Part shown: piece after piece, positions 11,437 through 23,741 of the stretch
How the letters are laid out: each line of letters begins with the position of its first letter
How positions within the stretch are numbered: the stretch's first letter is position 1
The notes under the pieces: model-generated
What the model was told of the DNA's origin: nothing
Databases searched by the model: none
What the model saw: the letters and a program-made list of their open reading frames with translations, nothing else
From: Diospyros lotus
Lineage: Eukaryota; Streptophyta; Magnoliopsida; Ericales; Ebenaceae
DNA: 64,000 bases
Direction: 5' to 3'
Assembly (NCBI RefSeq): GCF_014633365.1
Contig: NC_068339.1
Span: 27,041,316 to 27,105,315, forward strand
Program-made: the position numbers and the translations under genes

Positions 11437-13032
11437 CTACCCAATGGGTGGATCTGTAAGATCCATGCTCTCTTCCTGTTCATTCAAAGATTCATAGTAT
11501 GGTTTCAGATGTTGTCCATTCACTTTGAGAATCTGACCAAATTGAAGATTTTCAATATCAAATACACCATGAGCTGAGATGGAACGAATTTTAAAGGGCC
11601 CAATCCACCTTGACTTGAGTTTTCCAGGAAACAGATGGAGCCTTGAATCGTAAAGTAGCACATGTTGACCTATACAAAAAAATTTCCTGTTAATGTGCTG
11701 GTCATGTAATTTCTTCATGTGCATCTTAGAAAACTTGTCATTCTCAAATGCCTCGTTTCCAAGTTCCTCAAGCTCATTCAGTTGCAACTTTCTGTTAAGT
11801 TCCACCTCTTCTAAACTTTCATTCATCTTCCTGATGGCCCAATAAGCTTTGTGCTCAACCTCTACTAGCAGATGACATGGTTTTTCATAAACCAGTCGAT
11901 AGGGAGACATGCCCAATATGGTTTTATGTGCAGTCCTATAGGCCCAAAGGGCATCAATTAACCTCAAAGACCAATCCTTTCGGTTAGAATTGACAGTTTT
12001 TTCTAAAATGCGCTTGATCTCCCTATTTGCCAATTCTGCCTGGCCATTTGTCTGAGGGTGGTATGGCGTTGAGACTTTGTGAACTACCCCATACTTTTTC
12101 ATTAATTCTGCCACTAGCTTATTACAGAAATGAGAACCTCCATCACTAATGATGGCACGAGGCATTCCAAACCTACTGAAAATGTTTTCTTTGAAAAATT
12201 TTACCACTATCCTGTGATCATTTGTCCTTGTTGGGATTGCCTCAACCCACTTGGAAACATAGTCTACAGCAAGAAGGATGTATTCATGACCAAGTGAGTT
12301 AACAAAAGGGCCCATAAAATCTATTCCCCAACAATCGAAAATTTCAAGAACCAAAATAGGCTGCAAAGGCATCATACTGTTTTTTGTCAGACTTCCTAAC
12401 GTCTGGCATCTATCACATGACAAACAAAACTGGTGTACATCCCTAAACATGGTAGGCCAATAAAATCCACTTTGTAGGATTTTTGCCATGATTTTTCGGG
12501 TAGAGAAATGACCTCCACAAGCAAGGGTGTGACAGAAGTTCATAACACTATGTTGCTCATGTTTTGGAATGCATCTTCGCATAATTTGATCAGCACAATA
12601 TTTAAACGGATATGGTTCATCCCAGAAAAATGTTCTGACCTTCCTGAAAAACTTTTGTCTATCTGGCTTAGTCCAATGACTGGGAACTGTACCTACAGCT
12701 AAATAATTAGCTATATCAGCATACCAAGGGGCAGAAGTCAATGTTCTCACATGAAGAAGATGTTCATCAGGAAAGTTATTAGGAATGGAACCCTCAGTAA
12801 GATCCTGACTTGGGATTCTAGACAGATGGTCAGCTACAACATTTTCTACTCCCTTTTTATCCTTAATTTCTATGTGGAACTCTTGGATGAGCAGAATCCA
12901 CCTAATGAGGCGTGGCTTGGTATTTTGCTTGGTGAGAAGATATTTCAAAGCAGCATGATCTGTGTACACAATCACCTTTGATCCTATCAGGTATGACCTA
13001 AACTTATCCAATGCAAACACCACAGCCAACAA
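11437..13032 (-). CDS. RNase H and integrase of inner Athila
   Basis: This is a 531-codon open frame, the C-terminal part of the polyprotein. Residues 1-75 give the RNase H end ([20 protein letters not shown]). The zinc module [13 protein letters not shown]...CLSCDRCQ follows near 165-205. The integrase core has [17 protein letters not shown] and the Glu of ANREIKRI. Then comes a C-terminal domain ending [10 protein letters not shown]. All three acidic core residues are present. A single TAG separates it from the RT part upstream (expected NEAQRNY, CAG to TAG), so the polyprotein is broken there unless read through. Confidence 0.9.
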   Translation of the reverse strand: MLAVVFALDKFRSYLIGSKVIVYTDHAALKYLLTKQNTKPRLIRWILLIQEFHIEIKDKKGVENVVADHLSRIPSQDLTEGSIPNNFPDEHLLHVRTLTSAPWYADIANYLAVGTVPSHWTKPDRQKFFRKVRTFFWDEPYPFKYCADQIMRRCIPKHEQHSVMNFCHTLACGGHFSTRKIMAKILQSGFYWPTMFRDVHQFCLSCDRCQTLGSLTKNSMMPLQPILVLEIFDCWGIDFMGPFVNSLGHEYILLAVDYVSKWVEAIPTRTNDHRIVVKFFKENIFSRFGMPRAIISDGGSHFCNKLVAELMKKYGVVHKVSTPYHPQTNGQAELANREIKRILEKTVNSNRKDWSLRLIDALWAYRTAHKTILGMSPYRLVYEKPCHLLVEVEHKAYWAIRKMNESLEEVELNRKLQLNELEELGNEAFENDKFSKMHMKKLHDQHINRKFFCIGQHVLLYDSRLHLFPGKLKSRWIGPFKIRSISAHGVFDIENLQFGQILKVNGQHLKPYYESLNEQEESMDLTDPPIG

Positions 13033-13059
13033 TTCTTTTTCTGTGGTAGTGTAATTTCT

Positions 13060-14286
13060 CTAGGCTTCATTTAAGGTTCTGCTAGCATAGTAAATGACAT
13101 GGGGCTTCTTCTCTTTGCTCTGTCCTAACATAGCCCCTATGGCATAATCACTCGCATCACACATTAGTTCAAAAGGTAAAGTCCAGTCAGGAGGTTGTAT
13201 GATGGGTGCAGTGATAAGTGCATGTTTCAGCTTCTCAAAGGCACTTTGACAATTTCGGGTCCACTCGAATGGAACGTCCTGAGATAATAGACAACACAAG
13301 GGTCTTGCTATTGTGCTAAATGAGGCAATAAATCTCCTGTAAAAGCCAGTGTGACCAAGAAAAGATCTAATGTCCTTGACATTTCTAGGGGCTGGAAGCT
13401 TCTGAATGGCTTCAACTTTGGCCTTGTCTACTTCTAAACCCCTAGATGAGACTATGTGTCCTAAGACAATTCCTTGGTTAACCATGAAGTGGCATTTTTT
13501 CCAATTGAGCACAAGATGAGTCTCCTCACAACGAATCAAAACTTTCTCCAGATTTTTTAAACACAAGTCAAAGCTACTTCCATAGACAGAGAAGTTATCC
13601 ATAAACACCTCTACAATATGTTCAGCCATTTCACTAAAGATACTTATCATACACCTTTGAAAGGTGGCAGGAGCATTACACAACCCAAATGGCATACGTT
13701 TATATGCAAATGTCCCAAAAGGGCAGGTGAAGGTTGTTTTCTCTTGATCTTCCAGTGCTACATCAATCTGATTATATCCTGAATATCCATCCAAAAAATA
13801 GTAGAATGCTTGATCTGCTATCCTTTCAAGTGTTTGATCTAGAAACGGGAGAGGAAAATGGTCCTTTCTAGTCATGGAGTTGAGTTTTCTATAGTCTATG
13901 CACACACGCCAACATGTTTGGAGGCGGATCGGGACTAACTCATTCTTCTCATTTTTCACCACAGTAACTCCAGACCGTTTAGGAACGACCTGAGTTGGAC
14001 TAACCCATTTTGAATCAGATATTGGATAAATAATACCTGCATCCAGTAGTTTGAGCACTTCTTTTCGAACCACTTCTTTCATATTAGGATTTAGCCTTCT
14101 CTGCATTTGCCTCACTAGTTTTGAATTTTCTTCTAAGAAGATCCTATGGGTGCAAATTAGAGGGATAATTCCATGCAAGTCTAATATGGTCCATCCTAAA
14201 GCCTTCTTGTGTGCTCTCAGTACTTTCATCAACTGCACTTCTTGTTGGGTACTTAGGCTAGAAGAAATGACTACTAAGTATGTCTC
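13060..14286 (-). CDS. Reverse transcriptase of inner Athila, catalytic Asp changed
   Basis: This is the RT domain with its blocks intact: ILDLHGI, GIIYPISDSKWVSP, CIDYRKLNSMTRKDHFPLP, FLDGYSGYNQI, FGLCNAPATFQRCM, then the active-site box. The box reads FMDNFSVYG where the outer element has FMDDFSVYG, so the second catalytic Asp is Asn. This should abolish polymerisation. The thumb is SFLGHTGFYRRFIASFS and the connection runs into RNase H (LMCDASDYAIGAML). The coding strand enters directly from the solo LTR's flank at 14286. The preceding residues of the same protein are at 16673 and above. Confidence 0.9.
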   Translation of the reverse strand, partial: ETYLVVISSSLSTQQEVQLMKVLRAHKKALGWTILDLHGIIPLICTHRIFLEENSKLVRQMQRRLNPNMKEVVRKEVLKLLDAGIIYPISDSKWVSPTQVVPKRSGVTVVKNEKNELVPIRLQTCWRVCIDYRKLNSMTRKDHFPLPFLDQTLERIADQAFYYFLDGYSGYNQIDVALEDQEKTTFTCPFGTFAYKRMPFGLCNAPATFQRCMISIFSEMAEHIVEVFMDNFSVYGSSFDLCLKNLEKVLIRCEETHLVLNWKKCHFMVNQGIVLGHIVSSRGLEVDKAKVEAIQKLPAPRNVKDIRSFLGHTGFYRRFIASFSTIARPLCCLLSQDVPFEWTRNCQSAFEKLKHALITAPIIQPPDWTLPFELMCDASDYAIGAMLGQSKEKKPHVIYYASRTLNEA

Positions 14287-16672
14287 TGTAATACCCGAAA
14301 TTATTAGAAAATGGAAGATAGAGATAATTCAAAAATAATTGTGAAGTTTGAGAATTTTTGGGCTTAAAGAGAGCCCAAACAAATACAGAATAGGGTTATA
14401 GAATTACCGAATTGACTGCAGGGACTGCATTGAGGTATAGATTCCAAAGGAAAATGATACGATGTCATTGGGCATCCCAAAATAGTATTTATGACATTGA
14501 AAGAAATCAAATTGGGAACAATTTTCGGTACAGCTGCGGGTCAGGCTGCAAAACCGAATGATGATACGGGACTTTCGAAAAGTCAACGGAGACTGCAGGG
14601 GGCTCTATTTTTATGTGAAGATCAACCCTGAAGTGGTTTTAAGATGAAACGATAACCCTGTAAAAAGACTGGGGCAAAAATGTACTTATCGAGTAACTTA
14701 GAGTTATTAATTTTAGAATTTCGGTATTTGAATCCAAGTGAAATTGATGTTTAAGGATGTAATTTCAATTGAGGAAATACTCAAGTGAAATGAGGGAGAA
14801 ATTTGGGGTTTGATGTAATTTTTCCTTATTAATATAGTATATTAAGTAATATAATATATTATATTAAGATATAAATATATATATATATGTGCGTGTGTGT
14901 GTGTGGTGTGTTCACGTGATGGCCCATGGTTTCTTGGCCAAGAGATTGTGGCTTAATTTGGCCACTAGATTGAAGCAAATCTATGGATTAAAAACCATGG
15001 TTTAGAAATTAAAATAATGAGTTAAAGTTTGGTAGATTGAAGCAAAACCATGGTTTGGGAATTGGCCAATCCATGGATCAAAACCATGGATCAAAACCAT
15101 GGTTTGGGGATTAAAATAATGGAATAAATCTTGGTGCCCAAGGCAAATTTTGCCTATAAATAGGCAAGCTTGCCATTTGGATTTCCATGAAGAGCTTGGA
15201 GCTTGGAGCTTGGATGAGAGCTACTTGGGCAATTCATAGGTAAGTTTATTTTTATTTATTTTTTTAAGCAATTTAGTTATTTAATTAATTTAGTTTAGTA
15301 AATTATTTAGTTAAATTAGTAAATTAATTTGTTAGCCTAGTGAGTTTAGTATATAAATTACTAGGCCTTATTTCATGAATGTTAGTAGAAAAAGAGTGGA
15401 AAAATACTTAGGTTTGGTATTGTTGTGAATTTTCGAAGGATACGGTGGTTATGGAAAAATAGGAAAAATAGAGGAAATTGAGGAAAATTACGAAAAATCT
15501 TAGAAAATTAGATATTGACTTTCCTTTGAATACATATATTGTCTAGGGCATCTTTAAGTCTCGAGGTTGAGCAAAAGTGCATTTGGCACGTAAATCGAGG
15601 ACGGGCACGCATCTCGAGGAATCTCAAAAAATAGTCCAAGGTGAGTGATTACACTATCCAAACCTGATTTTGTGAATGGTTCTACCTTCAAACTGTTGTT
15701 CTTGCATGAGGTTTTCTATAAACCTATACGTGTTATGATTTGCCTATATGAGCATGCTACGTTGTCAAATTATGTGATTTTTGTGCATATCAAAATATCG
15801 GTTCATGTGTCGTTACATACTTGAAATATGTTTTTAAACTATTGCATTCATGAAAATTCGTGTGGCCATACTATTATACCTACATGTTGTTGACCAAGGG
15901 CAAAAGCCGGACATCCTCCGAGAGGCGCTATGCACGCGCCAGTGAGAAAGCTCTTGTGAGGAATACCGTGAGCCTAAGGGATGGCGTGTGTGGTATTTGC
16001 ATGAGTTCTATGAAGTTGGGTCGGGGTGGCATGGTTAGGGACTTCCCGAGAGGCGCTGTCATGCGCCATTGAGAAAGCTCTCATTGGAGGATGCTAACAT
16101 GTTCACATGGCACTTCAGAATATATCTCAAAGGTTTTGCATTCACTTTATAACTGACCATGCATATAAACTGTTTTGAAATCCTCACTAGAAGATTCATC
16201 TTCTAATTGGACTATGTCCCTGGAATATTCCACATTCCAGGTTCGACCAGCAGCGCAAAAGGAAAAGAAATAGCGGAAGGGTAGATTTATGTTGCCGCAT
16301 GTGGCACACTTATCATGTCTTTTATTATGTATGATGTATTAAATGATGTAAACCCTAGCATGTTTTGATTATATTTGAGGCATTCAGTTAATGTATTGGG
16401 AGACATCATCATGTATTTCGTTTGGAGAACTTTTGGAACGATTTCATATATTAAGTGATGTAATATGTTTATGCACTATATCAGGTTCGATCAGTCTTTC
16501 GTAGTCGCTATTTTATTGCCTGTCTTAACTGTCTATTTATTGAATTTGTTAAGTTGAGAAGGCAAGGCTTGGAATTTGGGATTTTATGGTTCTTAGAAAT
16601 TGATTGGATAAAAAAAAAAAATATTCCTAAAATTCTAAGTAGAAGTAACGCTCCAAAAAGCGGGTCGTTACT
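14287..16672 (+). mobile_element. Solo LTR A (Tekay-like), inserted in inner Athila pol
   Basis: It runs from tgtaatacccg to gggtcgttact and is flanked by gtctc on both sides (14282-14286, 16673-16677). The last base is T where CA is expected. Removing it with one duplication rejoins the Athila protein FLGEGET|YLVV in frame. It shares with LTR E (50960-55261) the start, the ctcgagg repeats and the block cctcactagaagattcatct, so they are one family. The AAACCATGGTTT word recurs between 14990 and 15125. No internal element remains, so this is a product of LTR-LTR recombination. Confidence 0.9.
15154..15163 (+). promoter_or_regulatory. Probable TATA box of LTR A
   Basis: ctataaatag sits inside the short inverted sequence ttgcctataaataggcaa. 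A transcription start would be expected near 15185-15200, just before three tandem gagcttgga copies. Inferred from position and motif only. Confidence 0.5.
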
Positions 16673-17586
16673 GTCTCTCCTTCTCCTAGAAAGGCATACT
16701 TCAACTCAAATGGCAGTGGCTTCTTTTCAGGAATGGGTGGATAACTCACAGAGGTTGATGGTTTATTCAAAGGTTCTACAGGCTCTAGCTTAGGAATCCA
16801 TTGAATCAAGTGCATCTCACTTTCCTTTCTGCTATCCTCCAAACGATTATCTCCTTTCACAGTTTGAGTGACAAATTCTTTCTCAAAATACTCTTCAGAC
16901 AGAGTTTGAATCAAATCTACCTCTTCTATCTCACTTTCAGCGTTCTGTCGTTTGGAAATTCTGAAAATATTCATCTCCACAGTCATGTTTCCAAATGACA
17001 GTTTCAAAACTCCATTCCTAAAGTTAATGATTGCATTGGAAGTTGCTAGGAATGGTCTCCCCAAGATGACAAGAACAGGTGGTTGTGGACTATGATGGGG
17101 TTGAGTGTCTAGAATTATGAAGTCTACTGGGAAGTAGAATTTATCCACTTGAACTAAGACATCTTCCACAATACCCCTAGGAACTTTGACTAATCTGTCT
17201 GCCAGTTGCAGAGTGACTCTGGTAGGCTTAAGTTCTCCCAAACCCAACTGTTGACAGACACTATAAGGCAATAGGTTGACACTTGCTCCTAAATCTAAGA
17301 GTGCCAGATCAACCTTCTGGCTTCCTATTATGCATGAGATGGTTGGACAGCCTGGGTCCTTGTATTTGGGAGGAGTCTTAAATTGCAAAATGGAGCTCAC
17401 TTGCTCAGTCAGAAATGCTTTTCCATGCACGTTCAGTTTTCTCTTTACAATGTAAAGATCTTTTAGGAATTTCGCATATGAGGGTGTTTGTTTGATCGCA
17501 TCCAAGAGTGGAATATTAATCCTTACTTGTTTAAACACCTCATATATGTCAGCATTTTGTTGTTCCTTTTTTGTAACACTCAGTCT
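16673..17586 (-). CDS. Protease region of inner Athila polyprotein
   Basis: This is open from the stop at 17587-17589 to the solo LTR. It holds QVRINIPLLDAIKQTPSYAK, then the aspartic protease with active site LLDLGASVNLLPYS and the C-terminal flap side VPVDFIILDT-like and VILGRPFLAT. The LGRPFLAT motif followed by INFRNGVLKLSFG is characteristic of Athila-type proteases. The linker to RT (LPFELKYAFLGEG) is cut by the solo LTR. The TAA that opens the frame stands where the outer element has FPQRLS, so it is a CAA to TAA change between gag and protease. Confidence 0.85.
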
Positions 17587-19329
17587 TTAAGGAAAATGAG
17601 GTTTAGGATGATATTGACTTTCTCTTTCAATGTTCTTACCTTTTCCATCTTCTTTTTGTTTTTGCTTGTTTTTTTCTTTTTCATTGTTTTCATTTTTTTC
17701 TAAGGTTGGCTCCTGTCCTTCTGCTTTCTCTTCCTCACCAACAGTTTGGCTTATCCTAAGATCATTTGGTTTTTCAGTCACCTTTCCACTTCTTAGGATA
17801 GTCACAGATTGGACTTGTTCATGTGCATTACTTTCACCACTAAAAGATTCCACCTGATTTGTTTGCCTAACTAGGTTAGGGTTGGTTTGAGAAGGGAATC
17901 TTCCAGGTTCTCTCACACTTAGTGTTTGAGTCAACTTTGTTATCTGGCTTCTCATATCCTCCACGGCTCTATTTGTTTGCTCTTGATTCTTTGTAAGCTG
18001 GGCAACCTGATTGTTGATGCCTGTTTGATTTTGAATGAACTGATGCAAGGTATCTTCCAAAGATCTCCTGTAAGGAGGTTGGTAAGTATTGGATGAAGAA
18101 CCTTGATTTTGTTGGAAGGATTGTCGATGTGCAGGGAAGGAGTTTTGAGAATGACTTCCAGAATCATGTCTCCATGAAAAATTGGGGTGATTCCTATTAT
18201 TAGGATGGTATGAATTGTAGTTTTGATTGTTCCCATAATAGGTTCCACTTTGATTTTGATTCTGTCTTCCCTCAAAATTGTGTGAATTATTGTTATTAGT
18301 CTGCCCATACAATACCTCCTTGAAAGCAGGTAGAGTAAGGCATTCTTCAGTTGCATGATCCATTGTTTCACACACAGCACATTTCACTTCTATTTGTTTA
18401 ACAGATTGTACCTTTTTGGGCTACATGTTTTCAACTTTTTTTGTTAAGACAGTTAGTCTTGCATTTAGATCATCATTCTCATTCAACTGGTATCTTCCTC
18501 TTTGTTGTGGATTTTCCCTTAGATCAAATGAAGATGTTGGGCCAACTTCCCAATTTCTTGTATTTTCAGCCAATGTGTCAAAGAAGTGAAAAGCTTCTTC
18601 TGGAGTTTTCTCATAGAATTCTCCATTACACATTGTAGAAACTAACATTTTTAATTAGGGCGTGAGTGAGTCATTAAAGAAACTGACCACTTGCCATTGC
18701 TCAAAGGCATGGTGCGGACAAGTGTGGAGAAGATCTTTGAATCTCTCCCACGCTTGGGCAAAATTTTCACTTGATTTACAGGCAAAGTTCATGATTTGTC
18801 TTTGAAGTGTAGCGGTTCTGTTGGCAGGAAAATATTTTTTTAAGAAAGTTGCTTGCATTTCTCTCCAAGTTCCTATAGATCTAGGTGGGAGAGTGCCTAA
18901 CCACATTTTTGCCTTATCTTTCAGTGAGAATGGGAAAAGTTTTAACCTTATAACATCCTCATTTACTGTATGGTCCATGCAAGTGCTACATACTTCCTCG
19001 AATTCTTTCATATGAGTATATGGATTTTCAGAATCCATACCATGGAATGTGGGCAACAATTGGATTGTGCCAGGTTTGAAATTGAACCTATGGTGATTTA
19101 TGGGAAGGATGATACACGAGGGTGTTGTCTGCCTTGGAGGGTGTAGGTACTCTCTAAGAGGTCTAATCAATTCCTGATCAACAGGATCAGGATCACCATG
19201 GTTACTCCCATGTTCAGACATGTTGTTTGGTTGAGCCATAAATGAGTGTGGCAATGAAAACTCAAAATCAGATGGAGTACTTTTTGAATGTAACACTTGT
19301 TCAACCACTCTACTGGATCTAAGTCTCAT
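17587..19329 (-). pseudogene. Gag of inner Athila, with stop codons
   Basis: The start is taken at the ATG giving MRLRSSRVV (19329), the usual Athila gag start. The capsid part contains GTIQLLPTFHGMDSENPYTHMKEFEEV and LKLFPFSLKDKAKMWL, then FLKKYFPANRT. A zinc-knuckle-like CAVCETMDHATEEC follows near 18385. A low-complexity Asn/Gln-rich stretch precedes LEDTLHQFIQNQ. Stops interrupt at about 18655, 18421 and 17587. A Lys/Glu-rich tail leads into protease. Confidence 0.88.
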
Positions 19330-19417
19330 ACACCAGACCAAACTGACAGAGAAGGGAAACTAAAGAACAGAAGTAAAAGAAAAAGGACTAGGGATGATTA
19401 TTTGGCTTACCTTAATC

Positions 19418-19435
19418 TCCCCGGCAACGGCGCCA
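19418..19435 (-). other. tRNA-Asp primer binding site, inner Athila
   Basis: Plus strand tccccggcaacggcgcca, that is TGGCGCCGTTGCCGGGGA on the coding strand, complementary to the 3' end of plant tRNA-Asp. It lies 5 nt inside the 5' LTR. This primer is a lineage mark of Athila elements. Confidence 0.9.
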
Positions 19436-19440
19436 AAATT

Positions 19441-21455
19441 TGCTGCCTCGCTCACCCTACATTTATCACTTTTTGTATTTTTCTTTCACTAATTCAGCTG
19501 ATTTAGCAACTAATTATGTTCACAGATAGGATGAGGCGTTTAGACTCGCCAGTGCACGAGTGTGATTGTTGCAGAAAATTTATATGTAATTTTTTCGGGC
19601 AAGACCGGGTCGACTCATAGGGAGATTACTCATGGAAGGAGATAACCACACCAGTTCTTTTAATTAATGAAATAATAAAATGAGATCAAACTAAATGTGA
19701 TATGACTGTAATCTGGAAATGGAGAGGTCTTGGGTCAAGACAGATCTAGTGCCAAACCCAACTGATTTTCCATATAGCTTTCTGTGATGTAACTAGCAGC
19801 TCAAATAGCTCAGGTTTTCAACCATTAAATGTACTACTGAGATGATGATAACTCTTTGTTCAAACAACCTCCATACATGGCATGGAGACTCTATGGTAAG
19901 CAGTTATCATAAATCAGTGTATAAATAACGTTTTGACAAATAATTACTCGGGGCTTGGGTATGAGAACGTTTCCAGGTCAAGCAGCCCCCATACATGGCA
20001 TGGGAACTCTAAGTTAGGCGTACGAACCAATCCAAGCCTGAGATTTTGGTTAATAACATTTCCCAAACTACTTTTGCTTTGGTTACTTTGACATATGGAG
20101 TTCTGCTATATTGATTCATCAGTGGCTTTGGGCACCGTCCTTGCCTTAACCCAAGAATCAAATTAGCCACACATCTTCATAGGAAGTGTATGACTAAAAC
20201 TAATCTCAACGGATGAATACAAGATTCGCAAAGAAAATAAATTGAGACAAACGATAAGAATTGAATAAACTACTGCTGTATTAATTACTGAAACGAACTA
20301 CAACTTGAAACATAAATTAAGATGGACTTGTAATACAAAGCTCAGAACTAGGAAGAACAACTAGAGTAACTGAAGTGCTATTCGCAAAAAAAAGAAATAC
20401 AGACAAGAATAAAAACAAGAGAAACAGACAAAAGAAAAAAAACTCTCCACTTTCCAATGATCTTCGTCTTTTTTGTGTTGTTTTTCTTAGTATCCTCTGC
20501 TCTCACCAACCTCTGATTCCAAAGAATGTTGGTTCCTTTTTAAGCTTACGGTGCATGGAAGTGGGGACCACTTGTTGAAAAGTTGTTCAAAAAGTTGGTT
20601 GAATTTACCTCAGAGCCACCGCGTTTATTTGCGCATGTCAAATTTTTGTTCGGATGCTCATTCGAATATGTTAGCAGAGATATTCAAATGTGCACTGAGT
20701 TTCTTTTGGCTGCTCGGGTCATTCGAATGAATTTTAATCCTATTCGAATGAATTTCATGCTTTATTGTTCCTTACACGGCGATTTTCTCAGTCATTCGAA
20801 TGCAACAGTACTTTTATTCGTATGAATTACTAATTTTTCTCTTGACTTCTTCATTGCATTCGAATGACTTGGGAAGTATTCGAATTTGGAATTCCTTGAG
20901 TTGCTTCTTATTCGAATTACTCAGCCTTCATTCGAATAGATTTCCTTTCTTTTTCAATTACATTCGAATGACTTGGACTTTATTCGGATATATCTTCACT
21001 GCTTCCAAACGATGTGCTTATCCGAATTTCTTCTCATGCTTGGCTCATTCGAATGACTTGGGAAGTATTCGAATATGCACAATCTTACCTGGAGATCTTG
21101 ATTTTTGTTACTTCTTATTCGAATTAGGCCAAGCTTATCCGAATACATACCCGATATCTTGCATATTCGAATGTAAGAATGATCTATTCGAATGATTGAG
21201 CAGCTTTCTTCTTATTTGCTCCATATTTGAATATCTTTGAAGACTCATTCGAATGGCTTTGACTTTTATTAGAACACCTTCATTTCTTAGCTTTTTCTTC
21301 CTCTTTCAATCATGCCTTTGGAGAGTATGAGTCATTCTTTCATCTCTTTTCCTTCTTTTGGTCTGCAACAAGCAATTCTGGAGATTTTAAGTCGATCAAA
21401 TGGATTAGGAGGTAATAAAAACATAACAAATTTTGCATTTTTTTAGCATTAATCA
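19441..21455 (-). repeat. 5' LTR of inner Athila
   Basis: It runs from tgctgcctcg to agcattaatca on the plus strand, followed by the duplication atgcc. It is a full-length match to 4732-6744 including the ATTCGAAT word cluster (about 20655-21255). Confidence 0.95.
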
Positions 21456-22496
21456 ATGCCCAAGGAAAGACCTGATGTCCTTAACACTCTTAAGGACTGG
21501 TAGTTTTTGGATGGCTTCTACTTTGGCTTTGTCCACCTCCATTCCCTTAGCAGAGACAATATGCCCTAGGACTATACCTTGTTTGACCATGAAATGACAT
21601 TTTTTCCAGTTAAGCACAAGGTGGGTTTCTTCACAACGAGCTAGAACTCTCTCTAAATTCTCTAAACATGCCTCAAAACTAGCTCCATAGACAGAGAAAT
21701 CATCCATAAAAACCTCCACAATGTGTTCTGTCATCTCACTAAAAATACTCATCACACACCTTTGGAAGGTGGCAGGGGCATTGCATAGTCCAAAAGGCAT
21801 ACGTCTATAGGCAAATGTCCCAAATGGACATGTGAAAGTGGTCTTTTCCTGGTCCTCTAGGGCAATGTCAATCTGGTTATATCCTGAATAACCATCAAGG
21901 AAACAATAGAATGGTTGCCCAGCTATTCTTTCAAGGACTTGGTCCAAGAATGGCAATGAAAAATGGTCTTTTCTAGTCATTGCATTGAATTTTCTGTAAT
22001 CAATGCACACTCTCCATCCGGTTTGGATGCGAGTAGGGATCAACTCATTCTTTTCATTTCTCACCACTGTGACTCCAGACCTTTTTGGGACCACTTGAGT
22101 GGGGCTGACCCACTTTGAATCAGAGATGGGGTATATAATACCCGCATCTAGCAACTTTAGCACTTCTTTCCTAACCACCTATTTCATGTTAGGATTGAGT
22201 CTTCTCTGCATTTTCCTAACAGGTTTAGCATCCTCCTCTAGAAATATCCTATGAGTGTAAGTCAAAGGACTAATTCCATGCAAGTCTGAGATGGTCCAAC
22301 CTAAGGCTTTTTTATGAGCTCTCAGAATGTTTATTAGTTGAATTTCCTGTTGGGATGTCAAACTTGAAGAGATGACTACGGGGAGTGTGTTCTCATCACC
22401 TAGAAATGCATATTTTAACTCACTTGGCAAAGGTTTCATTTTGGGTGTGGGTGAGGTATTATCAGATTGTGACTCCTCATTGTTCAGATAACCCAA
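21456..22496 (-). pseudogene. Reverse transcriptase of outer Athila, 5' part
   Basis: It reads LPSELKYAFLGDENTLPVV, LGWTISDLHGISP, RRLNPNMK, a TAG (22179-22181), then VVRKEVLKLLDAGIIYPISDSKWVSP, CIDYRKFNAMTRKDHF, FLDGYSGYNQI, FGLCNAPATFQRC, an intact FMDDFSVYG box and DIRSFLGH. It stops at the inner element's insertion and continues at 4726. Apart from the one stop this RT keeps its catalytic residues, unlike the inner copy. Confidence 0.9.
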
Positions 22497-22505
22497 TGGT
22501 TCTAA

Positions 22506-23741
22506 TTAGAGAATCCATTGAGCCACAGGCATTTCTTCTTGCTCCCTAGTGTTCTCTAATTCTTTTAACTCTCTCTCTTCTTGATCTTCTTCCATAGATT
22601 TGTTCAAAAATTCTTTTGCAAAATAGTCCTCAGCTAATGTTTGAACCAAATCTACTTCCTCCACCTCATTCTCAGCTATGTGTTGTTTGGAAACTCTAAA
22701 GATATTCATCTCTACAGTCATGTTTCCAAATGATAACTTAAGTATTCCATTCCTACAATTAATTATGGCATTTGAAGTTGCTAGGAATGGTCTACCAAGA
22801 ATGACTGGAACAGGGGGTTGAGGGCCTTGATGGGGTTGTGTGTCCAAGACTATAAAATCAACAGGGAAGTAAAATTTGTCCACCTGCACTAATACATCCT
22901 CCACTATCCCCCTAGGGACTTTGATTAACCTATCAGCAAGCTGTAGGGTAACTCTTGTTGGCTTGAGTTCTCCTAAGCCCAGTTGCTGATATACACTATA
23001 AGGAAGCAAGTTGACACTTGCTCCTAGATCTAAGAGTGCTTGGTCCACCCTCCAACTTCCAATTAAGCAAGAAATGGTTGGGCTACCAGGGTCTTTGTAC
23101 TTAGGAGGTGTTTTAAGTTGCAGGATGGAACTCACCTGTTCGGTTAAGAATGCTTTCTCCTGGATGTTGATCTTTCTTTTAATAGTACACAAGACTTTTA
23201 AGAATTTTGCATAAGATGGTGTCTGTTTGATTGCATCAAGGAGAGGAATGTTAATCCTCACCTGCTTGAACACTTCATAAATATCAGCATTTTGTTTTTC
23301 CCTCTTTGTTTGAGAAAGTCTTTGAGGGAATGGTGGTGCAGGGTTGCTCTTGAATTCTTCCACCTTATTTTTTTCTTTACCTTCCTTTTTTTTGTTTTCA
23401 AGTTTTTCCTCCAAAGCTGGAGCATTGTCATTTTTTATATTTTCATTTTGTTCTTCTTCTTGTGCATTAGGTTGGCTTGTCCTAGGATCATTTAGTTTGT
23501 CAATTATTTTTCCATTCCCAAGGACAGTGATTGCTTGCACCTGCTCATGATTATTGTTCCCACTATTTGATGATTCCACTTGATTTGTTTGCCTCACGGG
23601 GTTGGGATTTGGTTGAGAAGGGAATTTCCCAGGTTCTCTCACAGTCAAAGTTTGAGTTAGCTTGGTTAGCTGACTCCTTATATCTTCAATTGCCCTATTT
23701 ATTTGCTCTTGGAATTTTGCTACCTGAGCATTGTTCCCCAT
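22506..23741 (-). CDS. Gag tail and protease of outer Athila
   Basis: This is a 411-codon open frame. It starts within the helical end of gag (AIEDIRSQLTKLTQTL), passes a charged Glu/Lys-rich linker, FPQRLSQTKREKQNADIY and QVRINIPLLDAIKQTPS, then the aspartic protease LLDLGASVNLLPYS with VILGRPFLATSNAIIN. It ends PVAQWIL then TAG, just before RT. It is colinear with 16673-17800 of the inner element. Confidence 0.88.
   Translation of the reverse strand: MGNNAQVAKFQEQINRAIEDIRSQLTKLTQTLTVREPGKFPSQPNPNPVRQTNQVESSNSGNNNHEQVQAITVLGNGKIIDKLNDPRTSQPNAQEEEQNENIKNDNAPALEEKLENKKKEGKEKNKVEEFKSNPAPPFPQRLSQTKREKQNADIYEVFKQVRINIPLLDAIKQTPSYAKFLKVLCTIKRKINIQEKAFLTEQVSSILQLKTPPKYKDPGSPTISCLIGSWRVDQALLDLGASVNLLPYSVYQQLGLGELKPTRVTLQLADRLIKVPRGIVEDVLVQVDKFYFPVDFIVLDTQPHQGPQPPVPVILGRPFLATSNAIINCRNGILKLSFGNMTVEMNIFRVSKQHIAENEVEEVDLVQTLAEDYFAKEFLNKSMEEDQEERELKELENTREQEEMPVAQWIL

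Larger units (their letters stand above)
4732..21455 (-). mobile_element. Inner Athila element, both LTRs, inserted in outer Athila RT
   Basis: This is a complete 16.7-kb minus-strand element including a 2.4-kb solo LTR inside it. The two LTRs are 4732-6744 and 19441-21455, each read on the plus strand as TG...CA. The 5-bp target duplication is atgcc (4727-4731 and 21456-21460). Order on the coding strand is 5' LTR, tRNA-Asp primer site, gag, protease, [solo LTR], RT, RNase H, integrase, word cluster, extra ORF, polypurine tract, 3' LTR. Coding parts carry a handful of stops, several explained by C-to-T change (for example CAA to TAA at 17587-17589). By eye the LTRs differ by a few percent, so it is fairly young but not brand new. 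Confidence 0.95.
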
